A stretch of DNA of 64,000 nt from Virgisporangium aurantiacum (GTDB lineage Bacteria; Actinomycetota; Actinomycetes; Mycobacteriales; Micromonosporaceae), in contig NZ_BOPG01000045.1 of NCBI RefSeq assembly GCF_016863635.1, positions 62,001 through 126,000 on the forward strand. The letters are read 5' to 3'. Under the pieces are notes generated by a model that ran no database searches, was not told the DNA's origin, and saw nothing but the letters and a program-made list of their open reading frames with translations. The translations under genes were made by a program, and so were the position numbers. The first letter of the stretch is position 1. Each line of letters starts with the position of its first letter. Positions 43,007-50,843 of this stretch are shown one piece after another.

Positions 43007-43864
43007 TCACGAGCCGACCCCGGTGAGCGCGGCGGTCGCCTGCCACAGCCGGCCGGCTGTGGCCGGGTCGAGCCCCGCCCGCGCGGGTCTGCCGAGCGCG
43101 GGATGGCCCTTGATTGCGCCGAAACCGTCGGGCCCGACGTAGGCGTTGCCCGGCACGTCCTGCGTCGCCGCGTACAGCACCGGCAGCGCGCCGTGCTCGG
43201 AGTCGTTGAGCAGGAACGGGAGGCGGTTGATGACGTTGGAGCGCGAGTGGGCCGCGAGCGTCGTCGTCGCGATGCCGGGGTGGGCGAGGACCGACCGGAC
43301 CGGGCTGCCCGACGCGGCCAGCCGCCGCTGCAGTTCGAGGGAGAACAGCACGAGCGCGAGCTTGGAGTCGCGGTAGGCGTGCATCGGGCGGTACTCGCGG
43401 GCCCGCCAGTCGAGGTCGCCGACGTCGAGCCGGGACTGGCGGTGCAGTTGGCTGGTGACGCTGACGACCCGGTCGGTGACGTGCTCCAGCAACAGGTTGG
43501 TGAGCGCGAACGGACCGGTGTAGTTCGTGGCGGTCTGCACGTCGAGGCCGTCGGCGGTGCGGGCCGCCGGGACGTCCATGACGCCGGCGTTGTTGATGAG
43601 GACGTCGAGCGGCTCGGTCCAGTCCCGCGCGAACCCCCGCACCGAGCCGAGGTCGGCGACGTCGAGGCGGCGCACCTCGAACCGGCCGCGGAGGCCGGCG
43701 ACGGCCCGGTGACCCTTCTCCGGGTCGCGCACGCCCAGCACGACCCGCGCGCCGACGCGGCCCAGTTCGCGGGCGGTGATGAGGCCGATGCCGCTGCCCG
43801 CACCGGTGATGAGCACCGTGCGGCCGGTCAGGTCGGGCAGGTCGGCCGCTGTCCATTTCGTCAT
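43007..43864 (-). CDS. Short-chain dehydrogenase/reductase (retinol dehydrogenase-like)
   Basis: 285 residues. The cofactor loop TGAGSGIG (20-27), NNAG near 91 and the catalytic YRDSK near 165 are intact. The overall pattern (LIAxNYTGPFALTNLLL) resembles the light-dependent protochlorophyllide/retinol dehydrogenase branch. It diverges from an XRE-type regulator gene 102 bases away, a common actinomycete pair in which the regulator controls the SDR. Confidence 0.9.
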   Translation of the reverse strand: MTKWTAADLPDLTGRTVLITGAGSGIGLITARELGRVGARVVLGVRDPEKGHRAVAGLRGRFEVRRLDVADLGSVRGFARDWTEPLDVLINNAGVMDVPAARTADGLDVQTATNYTGPFALTNLLLEHVTDRVVSVTSQLHRQSRLDVGDLDWRAREYRPMHAYRDSKLALVLFSLELQRRLAASGSPVRSVLAHPGIATTTLAAHSRSNVINRLPFLLNDSEHGALPVLYAATQDVPGNAYVGPDGFGAIKGHPALGRPARAGLDPATAGRLWQATAALTGVGS

Positions 43865-43966
43865 GCGGTCCAGGTGGACGCCCGCGCGCGGACCGGATGA
43901 AGGGACCGCTTATCCACTGATCGGCGGTCACTGGTTGCGGCCGGCGACGGCTGCGACGATCGCACC

Positions 43967-44809
43967 ATGCAGACGATCGACCGCGCGGCGTTGGGCGCAT
44001 TCCTGCGTGCCCGGCGCGAGGCGCTGCAACCCGAGGACGTCGGGCTGGGCCGCGGGCCGCGCCGGCGCACCCGTGGGCTGCGCCGCGAGGAGGTCGCCGA
44101 CCTGTGCGGCATGTCCGTCGACTACCTCGCCCGCCTCGAACGCGGGCACGGGCCGCAGCCGTCACAGCCGATGGCCGCCGCCCTCGCCCGCGGGCTGCGC
44201 CTGACGCCCGCCGAACGCGACCACCTGTTCCTGCTGTGCGGCTACCGCTCCCACGAGCGATTACGGGGCGAGCACGTGAGCCCGGGAATCATGCGGGTCC
44301 TCGACCGGCTGCGCGACACCCCGGCCCAGGTGATGGGCCCGCTCGGCGAGACGCTGGTGCAGACCCCGCCCGCCGTCGCCCTGCTCGGCGACCAGACCCG
44401 CTACACCGGCCCGGCCCGCAGCGCCCCGTACCGCTGGTTCACCGATCCGGCGGCCCGCGATCGCTACCACCCCGCGGAGCACCAGCACAACAGCCGTCTC
44501 AACGTCGCGCTCCTGCGGGCGGCGGCCGGCCGGGACGGGCCCCGGTCGCGCGCCTCGTTCCTGGTCGCCGGCCTGCTCCGCGCGAGCGCGGAGTTCGCCG
44601 CGCTGTGGGAACGCCAGGAGGTCGGCCTCGGCTGGGGCGGCACCAAGCGGTTCGTCCACCCCGAGGTCGGCGAGCTCGAACTGTTCTGCCAGGGCCTCCA
44701 CGACCCCGACCAGGCGCAGTCCCTGCTCGTCTTCACCGCCACCCCCGGCACCGCCAGCTACGACAAGCTGGCCCTGCTCAACGTTCTCGGGGTCGAGGCG
44801 TTCGGCTGA
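43967..44809 (+). CDS. XRE-family regulator with MmyB-like ligand domain
   Basis: 280 residues. The helix-turn-helix (about 8-80) includes RTRGLRREEVADLCGMSVDYLARLERGHG, and the C-terminal half has the MmyB-like region NVLLQTPPAVALLGD-type. Such regulators commonly control the divergent SDR. The end overlaps the convergent DMT transporter gene by 52 bases, the longest overlap seen here. Confidence 0.92.
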   Translation: MQTIDRAALGAFLRARREALQPEDVGLGRGPRRRTRGLRREEVADLCGMSVDYLARLERGHGPQPSQPMAAALARGLRLTPAERDHLFLLCGYRSHERLRGEHVSPGIMRVLDRLRDTPAQVMGPLGETLVQTPPAVALLGDQTRYTGPARSAPYRWFTDPAARDRYHPAEHQHNSRLNVALLRAAAGRDGPRSRASFLVAGLLRASAEFAALWERQEVGLGWGGTKRFVHPEVGELELFCQGLHDPDQAQSLLVFTATPGTASYDKLALLNVLGVEAFG

Positions 44810-45729
44810 GGCTTGTCGGCGCGCAGCGCGTCGACCCGCACGAGCACGATCCCGGCGACGATCAGCGCGCCGCCGGCGCCCTGCACCACCGACGGAAGCT
44901 CGCTCAGCACGATCCACGCGAACAGCACCGCGAACATCACCTCGGTGAGCCCGACGAACGAGGACAGGGCCGCGCCGAGAATGCGGGCGGCGCCGATCCC
45001 GGCGACGTACGACACCACGGCCGCGACGAGGGAGAGCCCGACGACCGGTACCACCCAGCTCATGCGGGTGCCGCCGAACTCGACGGTGCCGAACGTGGCC
45101 CGCATCGGCAGCGCGCCGGCGGCGCCGAGCGCGAGCAGCACCACGGCGCCCACGGCCATCCCGCCCGCGGCGAGCGTCGTCGACGGCAGTTCCGGGTCGA
45201 TCCGCGCGGAGAGCACGAAGTACGCGGCCAGCCCGACGGCGGCGCCGAGGCCCCACAGCACGCCGACCGGGTCGATGCGCCCGGTGCCGGTCAGGTCGAG
45301 CACCAGCACGAGCCCGAGCAGCGCCGTGACGGCGCCCGCCACGGTCAGGCGGCGGGGACGCTGGCCGTGCGCCGCCCACATCCACAGCACCACGAGCACG
45401 ATCCCGGAGTACTCGATCAGCAACGCCACCCCGACCGGCAGGTACCGGACGGCGTTGAAGAACGCCACCTGCGCACCCGCCACGGCCAGCAGCCCGAACA
45501 GGCCGATGGTGCCGGCGGTGCGCTTCACCACGTCCCATCGCCCTTTCGCCGCGACGAGGGCCGGAACCGCCAGCGCCAGCGCCGCGATGCCGATGCGTGC
45601 GGCCACCGCCGCGTCGGCCGACCAGCCGGCGTCGATGAGCGACCGGGCGAAGATGCCGGAGGTGCCGAACGTGGCGGCGGACAGCAGGGCCAGCCCCAGG
45701 CCGGTGGCGGCGGTACGTTCGGGACGCAT
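44758..45729 (-). CDS. EamA/DMT-family transporter (RhaT-like)
   Basis: 323 residues with ten hydrophobic segments in two EamA repeats (ALLSAATFGTSGIFARSL opening repeat 1; AAVGLAAYFVLSARI opening repeat 2). It probably exports amino acids or other metabolites. It diverges from a CGNR regulator gene, with a 20-bp palindrome between. Confidence 0.9.
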   Translation of the reverse strand: MRPERTAATGLGLALLSAATFGTSGIFARSLIDAGWSADAAVAARIGIAALALAVPALVAAKGRWDVVKRTAGTIGLFGLLAVAGAQVAFFNAVRYLPVGVALLIEYSGIVLVVLWMWAAHGQRPRRLTVAGAVTALLGLVLVLDLTGTGRIDPVGVLWGLGAAVGLAAYFVLSARIDPELPSTTLAAGGMAVGAVVLLALGAAGALPMRATFGTVEFGGTRMSWVVPVVGLSLVAAVVSYVAGIGAARILGAALSSFVGLTEVMFAVLFAWIVLSELPSVVQGAGGALIVAGIVLVRVDALRADKPQPNASTPRTLSRASLS

Positions 45730-45767
45730 CGGTACCTCCGTGAACAGCGAGTAATGAGCAAAAGCTA

Positions 45768-45787
45768 GCTACACTCATGACAGTAGC
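45768..45787. promoter_or_regulatory. 20-bp palindrome between the EamA and CGNR genes
   Basis: GCTAC-N2-TCATGA-N2-GTAGC: 16 of 20 positions are symmetric. It is 23 bases upstream of the CGNR start and 38 upstream of the EamA start, in a more AT-rich patch. It is a likely operator for the CGNR-domain regulator, controlling the exporter. Confidence 0.65.
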
Positions 45788-45810
45788 CGGACTAGGTGAC
45801 AGGAGTCAAC

Positions 45811-46359
45811 ATGGTCTTTGCTCATGACACAGAGTTGTCCCTGGCCGCCGTCGTCGACCTGATCAACACCGACGACCAGGGCGAGGAGCGGCTCACCGAT
45901 CCCGACGTCCTCGCCGCGTTCGTCGCCCGGCACCGCTTCTCCGGTCGCCACGAGCGCACGGAGGCCGAACTGCGGGCGGTGCGCGCGCTGCGGCCGCGCC
46001 TGCGCCGGATCTGGGAGGTCGACGAGGACGAGGTCGTCGAGATCGTGAACGCGTTGCTGCGCCAGGGCGCCGCGCTCCCGCAACTCGTGCGGCACGACGA
46101 CTGGCCCTACCACCTGCACGCGACTCCGCTCGACGCACCGCTCGCCGACCGCATGGCCGTCGAGGCGGCGATGGCGATGGTCGACGTCGTGCGCGAGGGG
46201 GAGTTGCGGCGGCTACGGATCTGCGAGTTCCCCGACTGCGGGGCGGTCCTGGTCGACCTGTCGAAGAACCGGTCCCGCCGCTTCTGCGACTCCGGCTGCG
46301 GCAACCGGGCCGCGGTCAACGCCTACCGCGCCCGCCGGGCCGCGCAGCCCAGGGCCTGA
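45811..46359 (+). CDS. ABATE/CGNR zinc-finger transcriptional regulator
   Basis: 182 residues from ATG 45811, with AGGAG eight bases upstream. An N-terminal stress-induced ABATE domain is followed by the CGNR zinc finger: C-x4-C...FC-x3-CGNR (CEFPDCG...RRFCDSGCGNRAAV). These bind DNA and regulate adjacent transporters. The divergent EamA gene is the natural target. Confidence 0.92.
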   Translation: MVFAHDTELSLAAVVDLINTDDQGEERLTDPDVLAAFVARHRFSGRHERTEAELRAVRALRPRLRRIWEVDEDEVVEIVNALLRQGAALPQLVRHDDWPYHLHATPLDAPLADRMAVEAAMAMVDVVREGELRRLRICEFPDCGAVLVDLSKNRSRRFCDSGCGNRAAVNAYRARRAAQPRA

Positions 46360-46363
46360 ATCC

Positions 46364-46693
46364 CTAGCCCTCGCGCCGGTCGGTGTCGAAGACGCGCATG
46401 AGCACGGCGGCGACCGCGACACCGACCACCGCGATGCCGACCTGCATGCTGATGACCAGCCAGTCGAGGGTGCGGCCGATCATGTCGAACGTCGCGCCGC
46501 TGTGCAGGTCCCAGCGGTCGGCGATCCAGCTGCCGGCGACGGCCGCGCCCATGCCGATGAGCACGGTGAGGATGAGACCGATGCGCTGCTTGCCGGGGAT
46601 GAGGATGCGGGCCACCACCCCGAGGACCGCGCCGAACACGATGGCGATCAGATAATCCTGTACGTCCACACGTCGATGTTTCCCACCGGCCAC
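46364..46693 (-). CDS. Small membrane protein, GlsB/YeaQ/YmgE-like
   Basis: 109 residues from GTG 46693; GTG 46669, giving 101 residues, is also plausible. Three hydrophobic segments are seen: IAIVFGAVLGVVARILIPG, LILTVLIGMGAAVAGSWIA, and IAVVGVAVAAVLM. The GxxxGxxAR-like glycine-rich first helix matches the transglycosylase-associated/GlsB family of stress-induced inner membrane proteins. Confidence 0.75.
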   Translation of the reverse strand: MAGGKHRRVDVQDYLIAIVFGAVLGVVARILIPGKQRIGLILTVLIGMGAAVAGSWIADRWDLHSGATFDMIGRTLDWLVISMQVGIAVVGVAVAAVLMRVFDTDRREG

Positions 46694-46717
46694 GCAAAGC
46701 CAATCTCCCGCGGACGT

Positions 46718-47725
46718 TCACCTACCGAGACGGCGGAGCAGCACCGCAGCCGCACCGCCGGCCGGGATCAGCAGCCAGCAGGACAGCAGCCGGTAGATCA
46801 GGACGGCCGCCGCGGCCGGTGCGGCGGCCGCTCCCGCGGCGGTCAGGCCGGTGACGAACGCGGTCTCGATGACGCCGATGCCACCCGGCGTGAGCGGGAC
46901 CTGCCGGACGATCTGGACGCTGAGGTAGATCCCGGCCATCGCGGTCACGGAGACCGGCAGGTCGAGGGCGCGGGCGACGGCGACCAGGCACGCCAGGTCC
47001 GCGAGCCATTTGGTGGTGGCGTAGGCGAGCACGATCGCCCAGTCGCGGGTCCGCAGGCCGGCACCGGCCCGCCACGCGTCCCGGCCCGACCGGGCCGCCA
47101 TCCGGAGGTAACGGACGAGTCGACCGTCGGCCGGGGAGCTGTCGGTAGCCGAGGAGGGGAACCGGCGTCCGGCCGCCACCACCGCCGCCGTCACGAGTGC
47201 CAGCACGAGAACCACGAGCAGCGGCTGCCACTGGGGGCCGCCGGTGGCGACGCCGGCGAGCGCGAGACCGCCACCGGCGTACAGCGCGGCCAGCCCGCCG
47301 ATGGAGGCGAGACCCGACACCACGGCCGACGCGACCGCGACCTCGTGGGTGGCGCCGGCCCGTCCGTACTCCCGTACGGTGTACGCGGTGGCGACCGCCG
47401 CGCCGGCCGGCATGGTGTTGGCCAGGGCGGTGCCGGCCAGGACCACGGCCACCGTCCGGGGCAGCCCGATCCGCACGCCGAGGCCGTCGAACAGCCGTCG
47501 CTGCTGCAACGCGAACGCCGCGATCGACGCGACCTGCAGCAACGCGGCGAACAACGCCCACGGGTACGCGATCCCGGCGGTCGCGTCGAGCACGTCGGCG
47601 GGCGCCGGCAGGCGGCCGCGCAGCCCGACGACCGCCAGGCCGACCACGGCGACGACCACGACGACGGCCCGCACCCACTTCCGGGTCCGGGGCCGGGGCG
47701 CCACGACGGTTTGCTGATCACGCAT
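46718..47725 (-). CDS. Lysylphosphatidylglycerol synthase TM region / UPF0104 membrane protein
   Basis: 335 residues with about eight hydrophobic segments, and RQVPLTPGGIGVIETAF near residue 270, the signature of the flippase-like domain of MprF and related UPF0104 proteins. It has no soluble synthetase domain, so it would act only in lipid translocation or transport. It is 44 bases downstream of the GH78 gene on the same strand. Confidence 0.87.
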   Translation of the reverse strand: MRDQQTVVAPRPRTRKWVRAVVVVVAVVGLAVVGLRGRLPAPADVLDATAGIAYPWALFAALLQVASIAAFALQQRRLFDGLGVRIGLPRTVAVVLAGTALANTMPAGAAVATAYTVREYGRAGATHEVAVASAVVSGLASIGGLAALYAGGGLALAGVATGGPQWQPLLVVLVLALVTAAVVAAGRRFPSSATDSSPADGRLVRYLRMAARSGRDAWRAGAGLRTRDWAIVLAYATTKWLADLACLVAVARALDLPVSVTAMAGIYLSVQIVRQVPLTPGGIGVIETAFVTGLTAAGAAAAPAAAAVLIYRLLSCWLLIPAGGAAAVLLRRLGR

Positions 47726-47769
47726 CACGGCGATCCTCGCAGACGCCGGCAGCAGGCCCCGGTGGAGCG

Positions 47770-50352
47770 TTACGGTCTGCGGCCTTTGCCACCGTTGTGA
47801 GGTACGGCACAACGGTGCTCGCCGGGCGCCAGTTCACGCCCGGCGAACTCGGCGGTGGTGCCCGGCGGCACGGTGATGTCCACCGCCAGGACGTCGTCGG
47901 CCAGCGTCCAGCGCACCGAGATCCGCCCGTACGGGGACTCGTGCTCGGCCGAAGCCCACGTCACCCCGCCGCCGGGCCGTGGCCGCACGCGGAACCGCCG
48001 GTACGCCGGTTCCACCGGTGACAGGCCCGCGACGTACCGGTGCAGGAACGAGACCACCGCACCCTTCGCGTAGTGGTTCAGCGACTCGTGCGCCACACCG
48101 GACGCGTCGACGCCGTCCCAGCGCTCCCACATCGTCGTGGCGCCGCGGTCGATCATCGTCAGCCACGACGGCTCGGTGTCCTGGCGGAGCAGGTCGTAGG
48201 CGACGTCGAGGTGGCCGGCGTCGGCCAGCACCGGCAACAGGTACGGCGTCGCGAGGAAGCCGGTGCCCACGTGCGTTCCTGTCGCGCGCACCAGATCGAC
48301 AAGCCGCGCCGCCACCGCGGACCGCGAGCCGGCTGGCACAAGGTCGAACGCGAGCGCCCGCACGTGGTTCGCCTGGGTGTCCGGGGCGAGCCTCCCGTCC
48401 GTCCCCATGAATTCACACCGCCACGCATCGCGCGCTTGCCGCGCCAGCTCGCGATACCCGGACGCGTCAGATCCGAGAATATCGGCGATCCGCGCCGTCA
48501 GCCCCGCCGAATAGCACAGATACGCCGTGGCGACGTCACCCATGTCGGCGCCGGAAAAGGGATTCGAGCCGCCGGGCTCCAGCCACTCGCCCCAGTGGAA
48601 ACCGGTGTCCCACAAGTGTTTCTCGTGCGGGGCGGGCGTTGGCCGGGCGGCGGCGCGGTCGGGATGCCTTCCGGTGCGCGCCATCCGTGCGGCCCGTGCG
48701 AGCCAGGCGGTCATCACCGGCCACATGTCGGCGAGGATCCGTTCGTCGCCGTACGCCCGGTACAGCTCCCACGGCACGATCACCGCCGCGTCGCCCCACC
48801 CCGCCGATCCGTTCAGCCCGGCCACTGTCGAGCCGCGACCCTCGGCGGGCGGGCACGGGCTCATGTTCGCGACCGTGCCGTCGTCCCACTGGTCCGCGGC
48901 GACGTCGCGCAGCCACTTGGTGGCGAACCCCGCCACGTCGTAGAGGAACGCGGCGGTCGGCACGAAGACCTGCCAGTCACCGGTCCAGCCGGCGCGTTCG
49001 CGCTGTGGACAGTCGGTCGGGATGTCGCACGCGTTGCCGCGGAAGCTCCACAATGCCGCCTCGTGCAAGGCGTTCAGGCGTTCGTCGGAGCACGAGAACC
49101 AGCCGGTGCGGCGCATGTCGGTGTGCACCACCACGCCGGTCACGTCGGCGGCGTGGCCGTCGAGCTGCACGTACCGGAACCCGTGCGTGGTCCGCCGCGG
49201 TTCGAATGTCTCATGTGGACGGCCGGTCGACACCACCGCGTCGACCATCCCGGCCGGCAGCGGCGCGGGCAGGAACGGGAACGCGGGCCGCAAGTGGTCG
49301 GTGGTCACGTTTCCGTCGGCGTCGAGGTGTTCGCCGTGGGTCAGCACGACGCGGGTGCCGGCCGGTCCGAGGCCCCGCAACCGCACCCATCCGTTGATGG
49401 CGCGCCCGAGATCGACCACCTGCCGCCCGGGCGCGGGCCGCGTCACCGCCACCGGTGCGAGCTCCTCGACGCGGCGCACCGGCGGTGCCGGGGAATCGGT
49501 GAGAATATCGAATCGGTGGTCGGCCCCGATCGCGCCGGTCCAGGCCGCGTCGTCGAAGACAGGAGACGCCCACCGCGTCGGCATCGAGCGCAGATCCGTC
49601 TGTTCACCGGCGATCAGGTCGGCGACGATCGGGGCGGGCGCCGTACGCCAGTGCGCACCGGTGATCGAGACCGGTACGCCGTCGACGGTCAGCTGGGCGA
49701 GCAGCGCGACGTGGTGTCCCCACTGGTCGGCCGAGCGCAGCGCGCCGGTCTGCCCGCGGAACCACCCGTCGGCGAGCACGACGCCGAGCGCGTTGGCGCC
49801 GGGCCGCAGCAGGTCGGTGACGTCGTACGTCTGCACCTGGAGGCGGCTGGCGTACTGGGTGTAGCCGGGCGTGAGTTCGGCGTCGCCGACCCGGACGCCG
49901 TTGAGGAACGCCTCGTACAGCCCGTGCGCCGTGATGTACAGGCGTGCCGGCCCGCCACCGTCCACTGTGAACAGTGTGCGCAGCAGGTGCGCCGGACGTT
50001 CACCCGGCGGCGGCACCTCGTCCTCGCGCGGCTGGATCCAGCGCGCCGTCCAGTCGTCGGCGCGCAGCAGCCCCATCTCGAACCAGTCTTCCGACGACCA
50101 GCCGAGGTCGCCCGTGTCCGCCCACACCCGAACCCGCCACGTGACCCGCTGCGCCGAGCCCAGCGGCGGCCCCTCGTACGGCACCAGGACGCTGCGGTCG
50201 CTGTCGACCCGCCCGGTGTCCCAACCGTTGCTCGTGCGGATCCGGTACGCCACCTGCCGCGCGCCGCCGGCGGGCAGCCGCCACGAGAACCGGGGCGCAC
50301 GCGTGTGGATGCCCAACGGGTGGTCCAGATGCTCGACCCGCAGACCGATCAC
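47770..50352 (-). CDS. GH78 alpha-L-rhamnosidase
   Basis: 860 residues, no signal peptide, so cytosolic. N-terminal beta-sandwich domains with a lectin-like ITAHGLYEAFLNG region precede the (alpha/alpha)6 catalytic domain, with the GH78 acid motif DCPQRERAGWTGD (E452), the HWGEWLEPGG motif and a C-terminal sandwich ending NGGKGRRP. It removes terminal rhamnose from plant or microbial glycosides taken into the cell. GTG 50352 lies inside a 26-bp repeat whose other copy overlaps the stop of the FMN reductase gene; before the insertion at 50354-50817 this start was coupled to that stop (GTGA). A new GGGGA at 50360-50364 could now serve as ribosome site. Confidence 0.95.
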   Translation of the reverse strand: MIGLRVEHLDHPLGIHTRAPRFSWRLPAGGARQVAYRIRTSNGWDTGRVDSDRSVLVPYEGPPLGSAQRVTWRVRVWADTGDLGWSSEDWFEMGLLRADDWTARWIQPREDEVPPPGERPAHLLRTLFTVDGGGPARLYITAHGLYEAFLNGVRVGDAELTPGYTQYASRLQVQTYDVTDLLRPGANALGVVLADGWFRGQTGALRSADQWGHHVALLAQLTVDGVPVSITGAHWRTAPAPIVADLIAGEQTDLRSMPTRWASPVFDDAAWTGAIGADHRFDILTDSPAPPVRRVEELAPVAVTRPAPGRQVVDLGRAINGWVRLRGLGPAGTRVVLTHGEHLDADGNVTTDHLRPAFPFLPAPLPAGMVDAVVSTGRPHETFEPRRTTHGFRYVQLDGHAADVTGVVVHTDMRRTGWFSCSDERLNALHEAALWSFRGNACDIPTDCPQRERAGWTGDWQVFVPTAAFLYDVAGFATKWLRDVAADQWDDGTVANMSPCPPAEGRGSTVAGLNGSAGWGDAAVIVPWELYRAYGDERILADMWPVMTAWLARAARMARTGRHPDRAAARPTPAPHEKHLWDTGFHWGEWLEPGGSNPFSGADMGDVATAYLCYSAGLTARIADILGSDASGYRELARQARDAWRCEFMGTDGRLAPDTQANHVRALAFDLVPAGSRSAVAARLVDLVRATGTHVGTGFLATPYLLPVLADAGHLDVAYDLLRQDTEPSWLTMIDRGATTMWERWDGVDASGVAHESLNHYAKGAVVSFLHRYVAGLSPVEPAYRRFRVRPRPGGGVTWASAEHESPYGRISVRWTLADDVLAVDITVPPGTTAEFAGRELAPGEHRCAVPHNGGKGRRP

Positions 50353-50353
50353 G
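50328..50353. repeat. 26-bp direct repeat, copy 1 (inside the GH78 5' end)
   Basis: An exact 26-bp match to 50818-50843. It covers the GTG start and first eight codons of the rhamnosidase gene. The bases immediately outside the match differ between the two copies. See the insertion entry at 50354. Confidence 0.95.
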
Positions 50354-50438
50354 ACGGGTCCCCACTGGTGCGAGTGATCAACTTTTCTGGAAGAGGTAAC
50401 TGTTCATGTAGTGGGTCCACAGCGGACCCCGCGTGGCT

Positions 50439-50506
50439 GATTTTGCAGTTGTGCTCGCCGAAAAACGGGCGAATTCCGGCGAAAGGGTGGGCACAACTGC
50501 AAGATC
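50439..50506. repeat. Long inverted repeat 1 (GATTTTGCAGTTGTGC type)
   Basis: Left arm GATTTTGCAGTTGTGC at 50439-50454, right arm GCACAACTGCAAGATC at 50491-50506, one mismatch in 16, with a 36-base spacer. The arms belong to the same family as inverted repeat 2. Confidence 0.85.
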
Positions 50507-50533
50507 GAGGGCCGAGGACTGTTCTCCGGCGTT

Positions 50534-50602
50534 GATCTTGCAGTTGTGGTGCCTTGTTCGCCGACATTTGACCCTTTTTGCGGCCACCACAACTGCAAGA
50601 TC
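50534..50602. repeat. Long inverted repeat 2 (GATCTTGCAGTTGTGGTG type)
   Basis: Left arm GATCTTGCAGTTGTGGTG at 50534-50551, right arm CACCACAACTGCAAGATC at 50585-50602: 18 bp, perfect, with a 33-base spacer. It shares 14-15 bases of each arm with inverted repeat 1, indicating duplication of one repeat unit. Confidence 0.9.
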
Positions 50603-50756
50603 GACTCGTTGGGACGGGCACGACAACCACCACGTGTGCGTGTGCGTGCCTGCTTTGGTCGGATTCAATGAACGGGGAGATTCGTGTGTGCCACGACGTG
50701 GACGGACTTCCCCTCTGATGCGTCATCTTGTCCTCCGCACGGGTGCCGGAGGCGGC

Positions 50757-50807
50757 GTCCGCTTTGAGCGGACACTTTTTGTAGCCAGGACTGCAAAAAG
50801 TGCCCGC
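50757..50807. repeat. Overlapping alternative hairpins
   Basis: GTCCGC-TTTGA-GCGGAC at 50757-50773 followed by AC and TTTTT resembles an intrinsic terminator on the + strand. Its right arm also pairs with a second arm: GCGGACACTTTTTGTAG (50768-50784) against CTGCAAAAAGTGCCCGC (50791-50807), two mismatches in 17. The two foldings exclude each other. Confidence 0.75.
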
Positions 50808-50817
50808 ACAAGCCCAC

Positions 50818-50843
50818 GATGCTCGACCCGCAGACCGATCACG
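50818..50843. repeat. 26-bp direct repeat, copy 2 (at the FMN reductase stop)
   Basis: Identical to 50328-50353. On the minus strand it contains the reductase stop TGA (50839-50841) overlapping a GTG (50840-50842) followed by eight codons identical to the rhamnosidase start. That orphan frame then runs into the insertion and ends at 50723 after 39 codons. Confidence 0.95.

Larger units (their letters stand above)
50354..50817. mobile_element. 464-bp palindrome-rich insertion between operon genes
   Basis: No gene of convincing codon structure lies in this 464-base stretch. It is flanked by exact 26-bp direct repeats (50328-50353 and 50818-50843), and removal of one repeat plus this stretch would restore an FMN reductase stop overlapping the GH78 start (GTGA). 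Inside are several inverted repeats: GGGTCC/GGACCC at 50413-50429, a 16-bp arm pair at 50439-50506, an 18-bp perfect pair at 50534-50602, and overlapping hairpins at 50757-50807. It is less GC-rich than the neighbours and has no transposase, so it would be non-autonomous or a repeat accumulation. No terminal inverted repeat was found. Confidence 0.7.

Noticed and set aside
43865..43966. Operator in the SDR/XRE divergent gap
   Set aside because: Several GGTCC-like and CGGTC-like pieces are present, but no palindrome convincing enough to call.
50723..50842. 39-codon orphan frame starting with the duplicated rhamnosidase start
   Set aside because: It is a by-product of the duplicated 26 bp running into the insertion; its later residues have no similarity to anything recognised. 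It is described under the repeat rather than called as a gene.
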